This document shows positions 50,601 through 57,827 of a stretch of 64,000 bases of DNA, piece after piece. This DNA comes from QVMG01 sp032073245 (GTDB lineage: Bacteria > Bacteroidota > Bacteroidia > Bacteroidales > Tannerellaceae). The stretch is taken from NCBI GenBank assembly GCA_032073245.1, contig DAMANX010000017.1, forward strand, positions 1 to 64,000, written 5' to 3'. Both the position numbers and the translations under genes were made by a program. Position 1 is the first letter of the stretch, and each line of letters begins with the position of its first letter. A model generated the notes under the pieces. That model was not told where the DNA came from. It saw only the letters and a list, made by a program, of their open reading frames with translations, and made no database searches.

Positions 50601-51162
50601 TACCAGATTCAACCTGTATGGAATAATTACCATCGATATCGGTTATGACTCCTTCGGTAGTGCCTTTTACGCTGATACTCACTCCGATAAGTTCTTCATC
50701 GTATGAGTCGACAACTTTACCACTAACAGATATACGTGATTGCTGAGGGCCATTCGTGGCTAAAACTCTACGGTTTGGAGTAGCATTTTTTGTATTATCC
50801 CGTAGGATGACCACTTGCCTATCTAAAATACGATAGGTCAACGAAGTACCTGCAAACATATTTTCAAGAACCGTTTCAATAGATTCTTCCTGTAAGTTAA
50901 CGTTCACTTTTCTTTCTGTTTCTTTTCCTATATTATCGGAAAAGACAAATACATATTCACTGTTGTTCTCAATTTCATGGATAGCCTCTTTTATAGAGAT
51001 ATCGGCAAGATCAATAGTGAGTGTTGTTTCCTGAGATAAGACTGTATTAGCGGATGCTACACAAATGCCCAAAAAAAGCAGGAAAATAGATGCTTTCATT
51101 TTTCTAAATAAATGTTTATGCTTTTGAGGTATTCGTAATACCTCAAGTAAAAGACACTTCAT
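47656..51162 (-). CDS. SusC/RagA TonB-dependent transporter with STN signalling domain
   Basis: A 1168-residue outer-membrane transporter, counting from the first ATG; the Met of MKASIFLLFLGIC (51099) is an alternative start directly before the signal peptide. Residues about 50-115 are an STN domain (IDLADISIKEAIHEIENNSEYVFVFS), then a carboxypeptidase-regulatory-like domain, the TonB box region and plug (SVLKDAAASSIYGARAAAGVILVTT), and a 22-strand barrel ending in aromatic Phe. The STN domain is the part that signals to a FecR anti-sigma factor, and one is encoded just upstream. It should import an oligosaccharide made by the PUL enzymes. Confidence 0.95.
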   Translation of the reverse strand: MKCLLLEVLRIPQKHKHLFRKMKASIFLLFLGICVASANTVLSQETTLTIDLADISIKEAIHEIENNSEYVFVFSDNIGKETERKVNVNLQEESIETVLENMFAGTSLTYRILDRQVVILRDNTKNATPNRRVLATNGPQQSRISVSGKVVDSYDEELIGVSISVKGTTEGVITDIDGNYSIQVESGKTLVFSYIGYITQEIVVGSQTTINIKMVEDTQNIEEIVVVGYGVQKKVNLTGAVAAIDGSEIAARPSANALSSMQGLLPGVAVLRSGGRPGAEMGDTNIRIRGFSSAGEAKALVLIDGVEGDMAMLNPDDIANISVLKDAAASSIYGARAAAGVILVTTKRGTQGQKPRISYNGSFGINLPTYMPERVSAWDEQTLINISRLNSSVDPITGAPTGAAELDPERSSWVGNPNYNYRPNGARWDLFQSTNWMEEGVKDVTLSHDHSVSVGGGSEKTQYYMSVGYHSKDGILKYGPDGNERTNLRLSLNTELNKYLSVDVLATYQGNFVEQSAYGSEGILNLLYSSRGRQSIYQPEEDANYDINPYNGDLQANAIDIMKNVGFDKRRTESLTGKVGIQVKNLVKGLTLDVNASRRAIYYSREVNRRRLDWPGKDGQGQRQTTGTNYALKTKNHSYQDKIEALLNYDYRINQHAFHVLAGASYEQYKKDEMTGRANNMLSNDFFSFNFYDNSEATNSVLSDLVEPWKMASLFGRINYSFADRYLFEANLRYDGSSRLDPDSRWDLFPSFSAGWRISEESWFASLTEYINNFKLRASWGELGNSSALKGYFPYLGLITNKDNNNNVINVVGNPVYYQKDMVSKDISWEILESTNIGADLGFLNGRLNVTADYYWKKNKNMMANMQVGNIIGVGVPAQNIGQLDVWGWEVSLNWNDKIGNVSYQINLNIDDSQNELTKYEGASVVKEGLVDRLEGYPLNSIWGYKTDGYWSSRQEYLDYKAANPGFKSFNDNTVTGGDVKYLAQGTPDHLLGPGEGKPGDSGDLVYLGTTNGRYHYGINLSAQWKGFDFSMFFQGVGKRTFLINEAAIMPFSGSYQMPWTVHLDYWTPENPNAYFPRIINQQNYNYKSSDKWAQDGAYIRLKNIQLGYTIPVTKNYIQNLRVYIAGTDIWEHTNVLDVFDPEVGNNIKRDNYYPFFRTWTAGVNVTF

Positions 51163-51483
51163 AAATAGTCTGATTTAAATTATTAGTAACTTTATAAGTA
51201 ATTCTTTTTCGAAAAAGGAAATCATATTCGCAGTAATCATTCCTTTTCTTGGCGATTAAATCCTCTTCATAGGCGCATTTTTTTAATTGAGGAAGGTCTG
51301 GAGGCCTCCTTTTGTATTAGATTAAAAATTATACATTTACTTTCGGTTGACAATAATGTTACTTATATTTGTTTGATTTTTATTATTAGTTACTTTATAA
51401 GTAATTAATGCCATTAGTCGGACGGTATTCGCAGTATCGTCCGATTTTTTATTCATACTCCTCATTTCATAGGCTTTTCTCTT
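51163..51483 (-). other. SusC upstream region with a roughly 100-bp direct duplication
   Basis: 321 bp without a gene between FecR and SusC. Blocks 51180-51282 and 51383-51484 are direct repeats: a 24-bp motif (TTATTAGT-A/T-ACTTTATAAG... at 51180 and 51383, one mismatch), then a hairpin whose loop holds ATTCGCAGTA (51226 and 51427), then TTCATAGGC (51266 and 51466). On the minus strand each block contains the palindrome TTACTTATAAAGTAA or a one-base variant. The copy next to SusC may include the ECF-dependent promoter. Confidence 0.6.
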
Positions 51484-52680
51484 TTAATAATTTATATAGA
51501 TTGTTTTTTCTTCTCTTTTGTATTTTGTAGAAGATAATAAAGATATTGTTTCCATCACATTGTCCAGATCATCAGATAAATATATTTTACCTGTACAGGA
51601 TATCGAATTCAGGCCTTTAATATCCGGAATATTGAAGGTCAGGTTATAATAGCGCTCAATCTGTGTCAATACATCTGTCATAGATGTTTTATTTAATATC
51701 ATATATCCATCTTTCCAGCTTATATATTGTGAAATATCAACCTGTATCTTTTCCATCTCATTTCCATAGAGAGTTAATTTATCATTTGGGATCAGTTTGA
51801 TTTCCCCTTTGATTACAGAAGATTTTACGCCAACACTACCTTCTACCAGAACAACAGAAGGCTCTGTTGTGTCCTGATATGCAGAGACATTGAATTGAGT
51901 GCCATAAGCAATAACCTGGAGATCCTTTGTATTCACTATAAATGGTTTTTCAGAATCTTTTGCCACTTCTATAAATACTTCTCCTATAAGATTTACTTCC
52001 CGGTTCCTACCATTGAAAGAAGAAGGAAACTCCAATACTGAACCTGAATTTACCCATGCTTTGGTGCCATCAGCAAGAAGCAATTCTGAGCGTTTCCCGT
52101 ATGGAACTACCAATTTATTCATTTTAGTTGCGGCGGGTTCGATAACAGATGATTTTCCATTTTCTCCCAACTCTTCAACTAAAACAGAACCACCTTTGTC
52201 CATGTGAACGCGCACATCGTTTGAAAAAGAAGTTGTTTCTGAATCAGTTATTAAATAAATTTCTTTTTCTTCCAGGTTTTCACCTACAATAAGGTGATCA
52301 GTCAGAAAAGGGGGCTCATCGGTATCAGAATAAAAGTATTGATAAGTGGCCATACTGACAAAAGCAATCAGACATGCAGCCGCAGCATACTTAATAAAGG
52401 AAAGAGTCCTTTTCTTCTTATGTGTTCTGGTTACAGATATATGAATCTGCTGCAATAACTGAGAAAACTCCTGATCAGATAAAGATTCTTTATTCAATTG
52501 TATCTTGGTGAATTCCTGTATGGCTTTCTCAAAATCTTCTTTTTCTTCCGGATGTTGATCAATATATTCTTCCCAATGAGCCTGAAGATAGGGATCTTCA
52601 GTCAGTTGCCATGAGATGAATTCTTTATCATCCAAAAATCTCTTGAAATTCTGTTTCATCCTTTTATATATATCAAACAC
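51484..52680 (-). CDS. FecR-family anti-sigma factor (DUF4974)
   Basis: A 398-residue inner-membrane anti-sigma regulator. The cytoplasmic N-terminal domain (about 1-95) is followed by one membrane helix (FIKYAAAACLIAFVSMATYQYFY), a periplasmic FecR domain (VPYGKRSELLLADGTKAWVNSGS, FIVNTKDLQVIAYGTQFNVSAY) and the DUF4974 domain at the end. The start may be at Met1 (52680) or Met8 (52659). It should relay the STN signal from SusC to the ECF sigma factor encoded next to it. Confidence 0.94.
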   Translation of the reverse strand: MFDIYKRMKQNFKRFLDDKEFISWQLTEDPYLQAHWEEYIDQHPEEKEDFEKAIQEFTKIQLNKESLSDQEFSQLLQQIHISVTRTHKKKRTLSFIKYAAAACLIAFVSMATYQYFYSDTDEPPFLTDHLIVGENLEEKEIYLITDSETTSFSNDVRVHMDKGGSVLVEELGENGKSSVIEPAATKMNKLVVPYGKRSELLLADGTKAWVNSGSVLEFPSSFNGRNREVNLIGEVFIEVAKDSEKPFIVNTKDLQVIAYGTQFNVSAYQDTTEPSVVLVEGSVGVKSSVIKGEIKLIPNDKLTLYGNEMEKIQVDISQYISWKDGYMILNKTSMTDVLTQIERYYNLTFNIPDIKGLNSISCTGKIYLSDDLDNVMETISLLSSTKYKREEKTIYINY

Positions 52681-53036
52681 CGATTATCCCTGAGGACTAC
52701 GTGATGTAATTGTTTTAATAACTAAAAATGTGTAACTAATAATAAAGACGACAGTAGCTTTTTTTTATACCCTACTTTTGGAAAGAAAATGAAAAAATAA
52801 TCAGAAAAAATAATTTAAGGTCTTATAATCAGGACGTGAACCGAATCTTGTGTGGTTGATTTAAGTTTTGTTACATTTGAAGATAAAATTTTCAACACAG
52901 AGTCACAGAGGTACAGAGTTTTTTTATTTAAGAATCAACAACTTAAATCCTCTGTGTCTCTATGACTCTGTGTTGAAAGAATATTCAAATACTTTTCAAT
53001 TTTGAAGTAATCCACCACTTTTCGGCTGATCAATAA
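52681..53036. other. Intergenic region between sigma and anti-sigma genes
   Basis: 356 bp without a gene; it holds the long inverted repeat at 52890-52978 and otherwise AT-rich sequence. I see no clear promoter box for the FecR gene. Confidence 0.6.
52890..52978. repeat. 29-bp inverted repeat of the ACACAGAGTCACAGAG type
   Basis: Arms 52890-52918 and 52950-52978 match with three mismatches and include CAACACAGAGTCACAGAG. Related sequences occur as dispersed palindromes in many unrelated bacteria. It lies between the sigma and FecR genes and could form a terminator-like hairpin. Confidence 0.75.
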
Positions 53037-53585
53037 TTAACTTAAAAACAAAAATAAAAGAGCAACAGAATAAGGTGACATTTTCAATTTAGATATAGCC
53101 TTATGGGATAGTTTGCGACAAGCTGGAACCGTAATATTCATTAATTGAGCTATTTCTTCATAATCACATTCCTGACTGTAACGCAGATAAATAATTTCAC
53201 GTTGACGGTCGGTTAGTGATTCAAGTAAGCTTTCCACGCGCATTCGTGTTTTTTCATCTTCTTCCGATTGGATAATGGTATCTTCAATTGTAACATGAAT
53301 GGTAAAAGGAAGTTCTTCCTGAACAGTATCCACCGATATTTCTGAAATATCTCTTTTTTGTTTATGAATATCCAGCAAACGGTTCTTTAAAGCCCGCAGA
53401 AGATAAAAACGTATATTGGTTATTTTATCCAGACGGCTTTTGTCTAAACATATCTTATAGAACACATCATGGATTGCATCTTTTGAAATCTCTCTATCAA
53501 AACCAAGATGTAAAGCATACGAATAGAGGTCATTTACATATTTCCTATATATAGTATCTATATTATTTAAGGATAATTCACTCAT
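53037..53585 (-). CDS. ECF RNA polymerase sigma factor of the PUL
   Basis: A 182-residue ECF sigma factor with region 2 (YRKYVNDLYSYALHLGFDREISKDAIHDVFYKI) and region 4 (LTDRQREIIYLRYSQECDYEEIAQLMNITVPACRKLSHKAISKL). This is the PUL-linked ECF group that pairs with FecR and STN-domain SusC proteins. The FecR gene follows on the same strand, although 356 bp away. A conserved hydrophobic C-terminus (YSVALLFLFLS) is unusual but seen in other Bacteroidota members of this group. Confidence 0.94.
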   Translation of the reverse strand: MSELSLNNIDTIYRKYVNDLYSYALHLGFDREISKDAIHDVFYKICLDKSRLDKITNIRFYLLRALKNRLLDIHKQKRDISEISVDTVQEELPFTIHVTIEDTIIQSEEDEKTRMRVESLLESLTDRQREIIYLRYSQECDYEEIAQLMNITVPACRKLSHKAISKLKMSPYSVALLFLFLS

Positions 53586-53732
53586 TCGTTATACATTCGG
53601 TGGCGTTGTGGTCTTAACCAATTTAGTACAAATGAAATCAAAAAAAGTGAGATATAAAAGTGAACTCCCATCAAAGTAGAGATATTTTAGGCAAGGTGTT
53701 CTATTGAGGGTATATAAATAGAATGTGAGACC

Positions 53733-54257
53733 TTATTCCCTTAACTGCGAATTTATATATTCAACAAAATCTTGTGACTTAGTACAACTGATAACATATT
53801 TCTTGTTATGTGTGCTGACGAGAAGCAAGTTATTCAACTCTGTTGCATACATAGTGTAACTGCCTAACCTATTATTCTTAAATCGGCCTAAATAACCAAA
53901 TAAACCACCGCTCCCGAAAGTTCGTATTGAGCCACTTATGTCGGACTTCGAAATTTTTCTCACTTCTGTCACCTCGTTCAACGGAATCTCTCGCGAACCT
54001 AACAGCAACCTTATCGTTATTTTATCATCATTCGCTTTCAAGCGTATAGGTGCACAAGCTGATCCGATAACAACAGTGCATAGAACAATAGCCATCAGCA
54101 AGTATTTCATCCAAATCGTCTTGGCGGGCCATTCGGGCATCAAAATTTGTAAAAACATAACCGTTCCAAGTAAAACAACCAAAGTTATGATTGTTATAAC
54201 CAACACCTCGGTACACCAATGAAACAGAACGGAAATACTATTATTTTCTAATCCCAT
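53733..54257 (-). CDS. Membrane protein with bacterial PH domain, paralogue 1
   Basis: A 174-residue protein with two membrane helices in the N-terminal half (VITIITLVVLLGTVMFLQIL and LLMAIVLCTVVIGSACAPI) and a bPH_5-like domain after them. The segment FGSGGLFGYLGRFKNNRLGSYTMYATELNNLLLV is strikingly similar to the corresponding part of the protein at 54844-55323. PH-type domains in this context probably bind membrane lipids or partner proteins. A third PH-type gene lies between the two paralogues. Function unknown. Confidence 0.82.
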   Translation of the reverse strand: MGLENNSISVLFHWCTEVLVITIITLVVLLGTVMFLQILMPEWPAKTIWMKYLLMAIVLCTVVIGSACAPIRLKANDDKITIRLLLGSREIPLNEVTEVRKISKSDISGSIRTFGSGGLFGYLGRFKNNRLGSYTMYATELNNLLLVSTHNKKYVISCTKSQDFVEYINSQLRE

Positions 54258-54385
54258 AGTGTCCTTCTAATTGAATTTTTAATATGTTATGTAAAGCGAT
54301 TATATTGCAAATCTATATATAATGTATGAAATTGATATAATGCCTTATGTATTATCTTTATTCCGGCCTTGACAAGACGTTAATG

Positions 54386-54856
54386 TCAAATATCCCAGTC
54401 TTGAACACGCCATTTCTCTTTTTTTTCAAGAACATTGATGAAAATATTCGGATTGATATTTTTTAATTGTTCAAGGAATATATTTTCATGAATAGGGGAA
54501 ATTGACAGAAAACTACCATTTCTAAATTTAAGTTGCAATCTTTTTAGAGAAGCTGCTGCCGATGAAATAGGATTATAGGAACGCTCTATTGAAATTATTT
54601 CTGCAATGTTAACCTTGCCACATAGAATAAAATAAATTTTTATAAGAAGTTCTCCTCCAGAAATAATGTAACGTGTTCTGAAAAAAGATAAAATTATAAA
54701 TAATAGTATACCTCCAAGTGCTATCATTCCGAGATATTCTTTGTCTTGAAACATGAATATAAATACTGGCAAGAATACAACAAACAGGATTACAACAACC
54801 AATATACTTATACGAGATCGAAATACCTTTATTTTTTTCATGCTTATGATTTGCAA
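54386..54856 (-). CDS. Membrane protein with PH-like domain (bPH_4 type)
   Basis: A 156-residue protein with two membrane helices (about 15-33 and 40-58), then a PH-like domain with YIISGGELLIKIYFILCGKVNIAEIISIERSYNP and LQLKFRNGSFLSISP. Its ATG region overlaps the end of the upstream PH gene by 13 bp, so it is made from the same transcript. It resembles DUF1200 proteins, which set boundaries of membrane domains in other bacteria, but no role is established. Confidence 0.85.
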   Translation of the reverse strand: MQIISMKKIKVFRSRISILVVVILFVVFLPVFIFMFQDKEYLGMIALGGILLFIILSFFRTRYIISGGELLIKIYFILCGKVNIAEIISIERSYNPISSAAASLKRLQLKFRNGSFLSISPIHENIFLEQLKNINPNIFINVLEKKEKWRVQDWDI

Positions 54857-55323
54857 ACTATGTTTTCAGAACAGCTTATAATATATTTTTTTTCTTCCGT
54901 TTCAATTAACAGCAGATCATTCAACTCAGTAGCGTACATATAAAATAATCCTAACCTGGGGTTTTTAAATTTTCCGGTAAAGCCAAAATACCCACCACTT
55001 CCCCAGGCTCTGTAGGCATCATTCAGTTCATCTCTATCAATTCTTTGTATATTTATCAGTTCCTTTTTCCTTACATTTATTGTTCTTCCTATTAACTTAA
55101 TCTCTATTTCTTCAACAGAGTCAATAATACAAACAGGACATTGAAGGAATATATAGCCAAAAAGTAAGATTATGACAATAGAGAAAAAAAATCCAACCAA
55201 AGGATTGGAAGAAGTCAACATTCTATACATTAAAAAAATTAATAACAGATTTATTCCAATGGTTAAAATCACACAGAAAAAACTCCAGTGAAATTTAATT
55301 ATCTTATTCTTTTCTGGATTCAT
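54844..55323 (-). CDS. Membrane protein with bacterial PH domain, paralogue 2
   Basis: A 159-residue protein with two membrane helices (FFCVILTIGINLLLIFLMY and VGFFFSIVIILLFGYIF) and a bPH_5-like domain containing RAWGSGGYFGFTGKFKNPRL and YMYATELNDLLLIETEEKKYIISC. It is a clear paralogue of the product of 53733-54257. It begins the PH gene cluster, with a 13-bp overlap to the next gene. The start at 55323 follows an AT-rich leader. Function unknown. Confidence 0.84.
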   Translation of the reverse strand: MNPEKNKIIKFHWSFFCVILTIGINLLLIFLMYRMLTSSNPLVGFFFSIVIILLFGYIFLQCPVCIIDSVEEIEIKLIGRTINVRKKELINIQRIDRDELNDAYRAWGSGGYFGFTGKFKNPRLGLFYMYATELNDLLLIETEEKKYIISCSENIVCKS

Positions 55324-55720
55324 AACATATATAATTTGTCGATAATGAGCGAGTGGGATGTGATTTTGTAAAAATATGAATAAATTATCTTAAATCAAAT
55401 CCATATTCGAAAGATATACTGTTGATTGTGGTGATTATTCAATGTACTATACTGAATCGACGATTAGCCTTACCCTATATTAACTTTTTCTCCTTATAAT
55501 CTTGTTCACGATAATTGTCGTGAAGCTTCTTGACAATTGTCGTGAAATCTCTTGATAATTATCGTGAAACTTCTTGATAATTGTCGTGAACAACATTTGT
55601 GGGTTTAAAAGTTATTATTCTTCGTTGTAAAAGGAATCATATTATAGGAATATGAAAGAAAGAGGCCTCTTCTTTAGGGATTATTTCTTTACTTTGTAGT
55701 TGAAAAGCGCACATATCTTT
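55324..55720. other. Intergenic region between the PH cluster and PAP2 gene
   Basis: About 397 bp without a gene. It holds the 22-bp tandem array (55510-55596), an AATCGACGATTAGCCTTACCC segment near 55455 that resembles repeat B at 63.4 kb, and a near-consensus -7 box (TTACTTTG at about 55689) before the phosphatase gene. Confidence 0.6.
55510..55596. repeat. Tandem array, four units of 22 bp
   Basis: Units starting at 55510, 55532, 55554 and 55576, with consensus GATAATTGTCGTGAA plus a CTTCTT spacer. Preceded by TTCACGATAATTGTCGTGAA, which is a palindrome. Neighbouring units vary at one to four bases and show no distinct spacers. Confidence 0.85.
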
Positions 55721-56485
55721 ATGAAATTATATTTTTCCCTTGTCTTTTTATATATGTTTTCTGTGTTAGCCTTTGCTCAACCGTTGCAAGATGAGGTTAA
55801 TGTTACAGATTCTACTGTACAAAAGATGTCTATTGCTGATTATCAGTTTAAGCCGAAAAGTCTTATTCTGCCTGCTTCCTTAATTGCCGTCGGAGCTATT
55901 GGGCATTCAATTGATGGTATGAAAGATTTTCATTTATTTAAGCGGGGCAAAGATCCGGAGAAGATAGGAATTGATGACTATTTGGAATGGGGGATGTTTG
56001 GTTGGGTATTTGTTTGTGACCTTATGGGGAAAGAGAAACATAATTGGGTCGATCAGGTATTTCTGCTTACGTTAGCAGAAGGGTTAAATGCAGGAATGGT
56101 TCAAGGACTAAAAAGGGGGATTGAGGTTACCCGACCTGATGGGAATCCGCATTCTTTCCCTTCAGGACATACGGCAAATGCTTTTTTAGGAGCGCATATA
56201 GCTTATAAAGAATTTAGGGAGAGCTCGCCTGCTTTGGCCTATTCCGGGTATGCCATCGCTACATTTGTGGCTGCATCCAGGCTATATCATAACAGGCATT
56301 GGGTAGCGGACGTAGTAGCTGGTGCCGGATTTGGTATATTATCGGTAGAACTTTCTTATTTAATATATTTCCCTATCCGTGATGCTTTGGCTAGAAACAT
56401 AAATAAAAGGGCGACCAACCGACTGGTGATCGCCCCTGTTATATCCGGTCAAACCGGTGGATTCTATTTCTCCTATAGTTTCTAA
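55721..56485 (+). CDS. PAP2-family phosphatase
   Basis: A 254-residue exported or membrane-anchored phosphatase. The ATG at 55721 precedes a signal-type helix (LYFSLVFLYMFSVLAFAQ); a TTG seven codons upstream is in frame but less likely. The three PAP2 motifs are present: KRGIEVTRP, PSGHT in SFPSGHTANAF, and SRLYHNRHWVAD. It should remove phosphate from lipid phosphates such as phosphatidic acid, phosphatidylglycerol-phosphate or undecaprenyl pyrophosphate. It is divergent from the PH genes. Confidence 0.93.
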   Translation: MKLYFSLVFLYMFSVLAFAQPLQDEVNVTDSTVQKMSIADYQFKPKSLILPASLIAVGAIGHSIDGMKDFHLFKRGKDPEKIGIDDYLEWGMFGWVFVCDLMGKEKHNWVDQVFLLTLAEGLNAGMVQGLKRGIEVTRPDGNPHSFPSGHTANAFLGAHIAYKEFRESSPALAYSGYAIATFVAASRLYHNRHWVADVVAGAGFGILSVELSYLIYFPIRDALARNINKRATNRLVIAPVISGQTGGFYFSYSF

Positions 56486-56495
56486 ATACCTTTTT

Positions 56496-57704
56496 TTAAG
56501 GCACCATTATTTTAACAACTTTCTTTCCTGCCTGAAGAATATAAATACCCCGTGGCATTAAAACAGAAGTACTTCCTGCCGAAACCTGTATATTCTTTTT
56601 AAGAACACCTATTACAGAATATATCTTAATTTCTTCGGGTTGATCTATTGAGATATCAATTTGTCCGGTAGAAGCAGATACCTGTAAGCCTTTGTTGGCT
56701 TCTATAGTTGAAGTCGGATTATTGGGTTTAATGCCATCAATATGAATTGTAGTTGCACCATTCACTGATTTAATGGAATAATTACCATTATTGTTTAATG
56801 TCAATGTCTCTCCCGTACTGGTTGTTACAACTGGGGTAGATTGATCATAATCGGGATCAATATTCAGCCAGAAATCAAACTTTTCGCCATCTAATACTTT
56901 ATGTGTTCCTGCTTTAGGCTCTGTTGTTGCTCCTTCCACTTCCGGTAAAATTACGTTATGATAGATTTCTACTTCAGCTGTGTTTTGATGAATAAGGCAT
57001 GTCATACTGTTTTCACGTTCAACCATAGCACGAAAACGATATTCTCCTGCGCGCTCCGGATAATAGTCGCATGTGAAAATCTTTGAACCCGGAACAAGTA
57101 CAGTATCTACATCCATCCAATAAAGGGCTTGTACACGGCGTTGCCAGATAAAAGTTACCTCAGAGACATTCGTGGCTACTGCAATTCCTTTCAAATGTCC
57201 TTCTTCATTATTTGCTTCTAAAATACCCATTGTTAAGGCTCCTGCGCCTTCAACAACGCGCAATGAAGCTGTAGAGTCAGTAAACAAACTATTGTTAATA
57301 GCTGTGACATTTTCCTCGAACTTAAATTTGTCTCCTTTAATAAAAAGATCTCCATTATTAGTTATTTCTCCCAGATCATTTGTCTCACTTCCACCTTGTA
57401 GGTTAAGTATTATCTCCGCATCAGCTTCAATATCCAATTTAGCTGTAGTTACATTTTTTAGGGTAATTACTGCATGATCGGTTACTCCGGCTGTAATAAC
57501 AAGAGAGGCTAATGTAGTGCCGTTCCCGTTGATCGTACTATTAAAACTTGAAGAAGATCCATCGTTTCCGATTTTATAAGTGCTTGAGGTTAGGATTATA
57601 ACATTTGTTCCATCACCAGGCACTAATTCACCTTGTGCACTCATAAATCCGGGGAGACACAATAATAGACAAAACAATGAAATAATTGAGTAGAATTTTT
57701 GCAT
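56496..57704 (-). CDS. Secreted protein with type IX secretion (T9SS) C-terminal sorting domain
   Basis: A 402-residue exported protein with a signal peptide (about 1-23) and beta-helical/beta-sandwich repeats rich in Asn, Thr and Ala. The last about 75 residues form a type A sorting domain (IKIYSVIGVLKKNIQVSAG, then a GIYIL...KKVVKIMV end). Proteins with this tail are secreted through the T9SS and attached to the surface. No enzyme motif is visible, so an adhesin or structural role is the best guess. It is convergent with the PAP2 gene. Confidence 0.82.
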   Translation of the reverse strand: MQKFYSIISLFCLLLCLPGFMSAQGELVPGDGTNVIILTSSTYKIGNDGSSSSFNSTINGNGTTLASLVITAGVTDHAVITLKNVTTAKLDIEADAEIILNLQGGSETNDLGEITNNGDLFIKGDKFKFEENVTAINNSLFTDSTASLRVVEGAGALTMGILEANNEEGHLKGIAVATNVSEVTFIWQRRVQALYWMDVDTVLVPGSKIFTCDYYPERAGEYRFRAMVERENSMTCLIHQNTAEVEIYHNVILPEVEGATTEPKAGTHKVLDGEKFDFWLNIDPDYDQSTPVVTTSTGETLTLNNNGNYSIKSVNGATTIHIDGIKPNNPTSTIEANKGLQVSASTGQIDISIDQPEEIKIYSVIGVLKKNIQVSAGSTSVLMPRGIYILQAGKKVVKIMVP

Positions 57705-57827
57705 AGAGGTTATTTTTTTAATGTTTATGAATTATTATTTATGATATAGAACCGAAAGACTAGTCTTCCGGTTCACACAAAATAAAGAAATATTCATAAA
57801 TGATCACCAATCAAGAATGTTAAAAGT

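Noticed and set aside
55510..55596. CRISPR array
   Set aside because: Units are directly adjacent with no distinct spacers, and no cas genes exist in the window. The same holds for the arrays at 63.5 and 63.7 kb.
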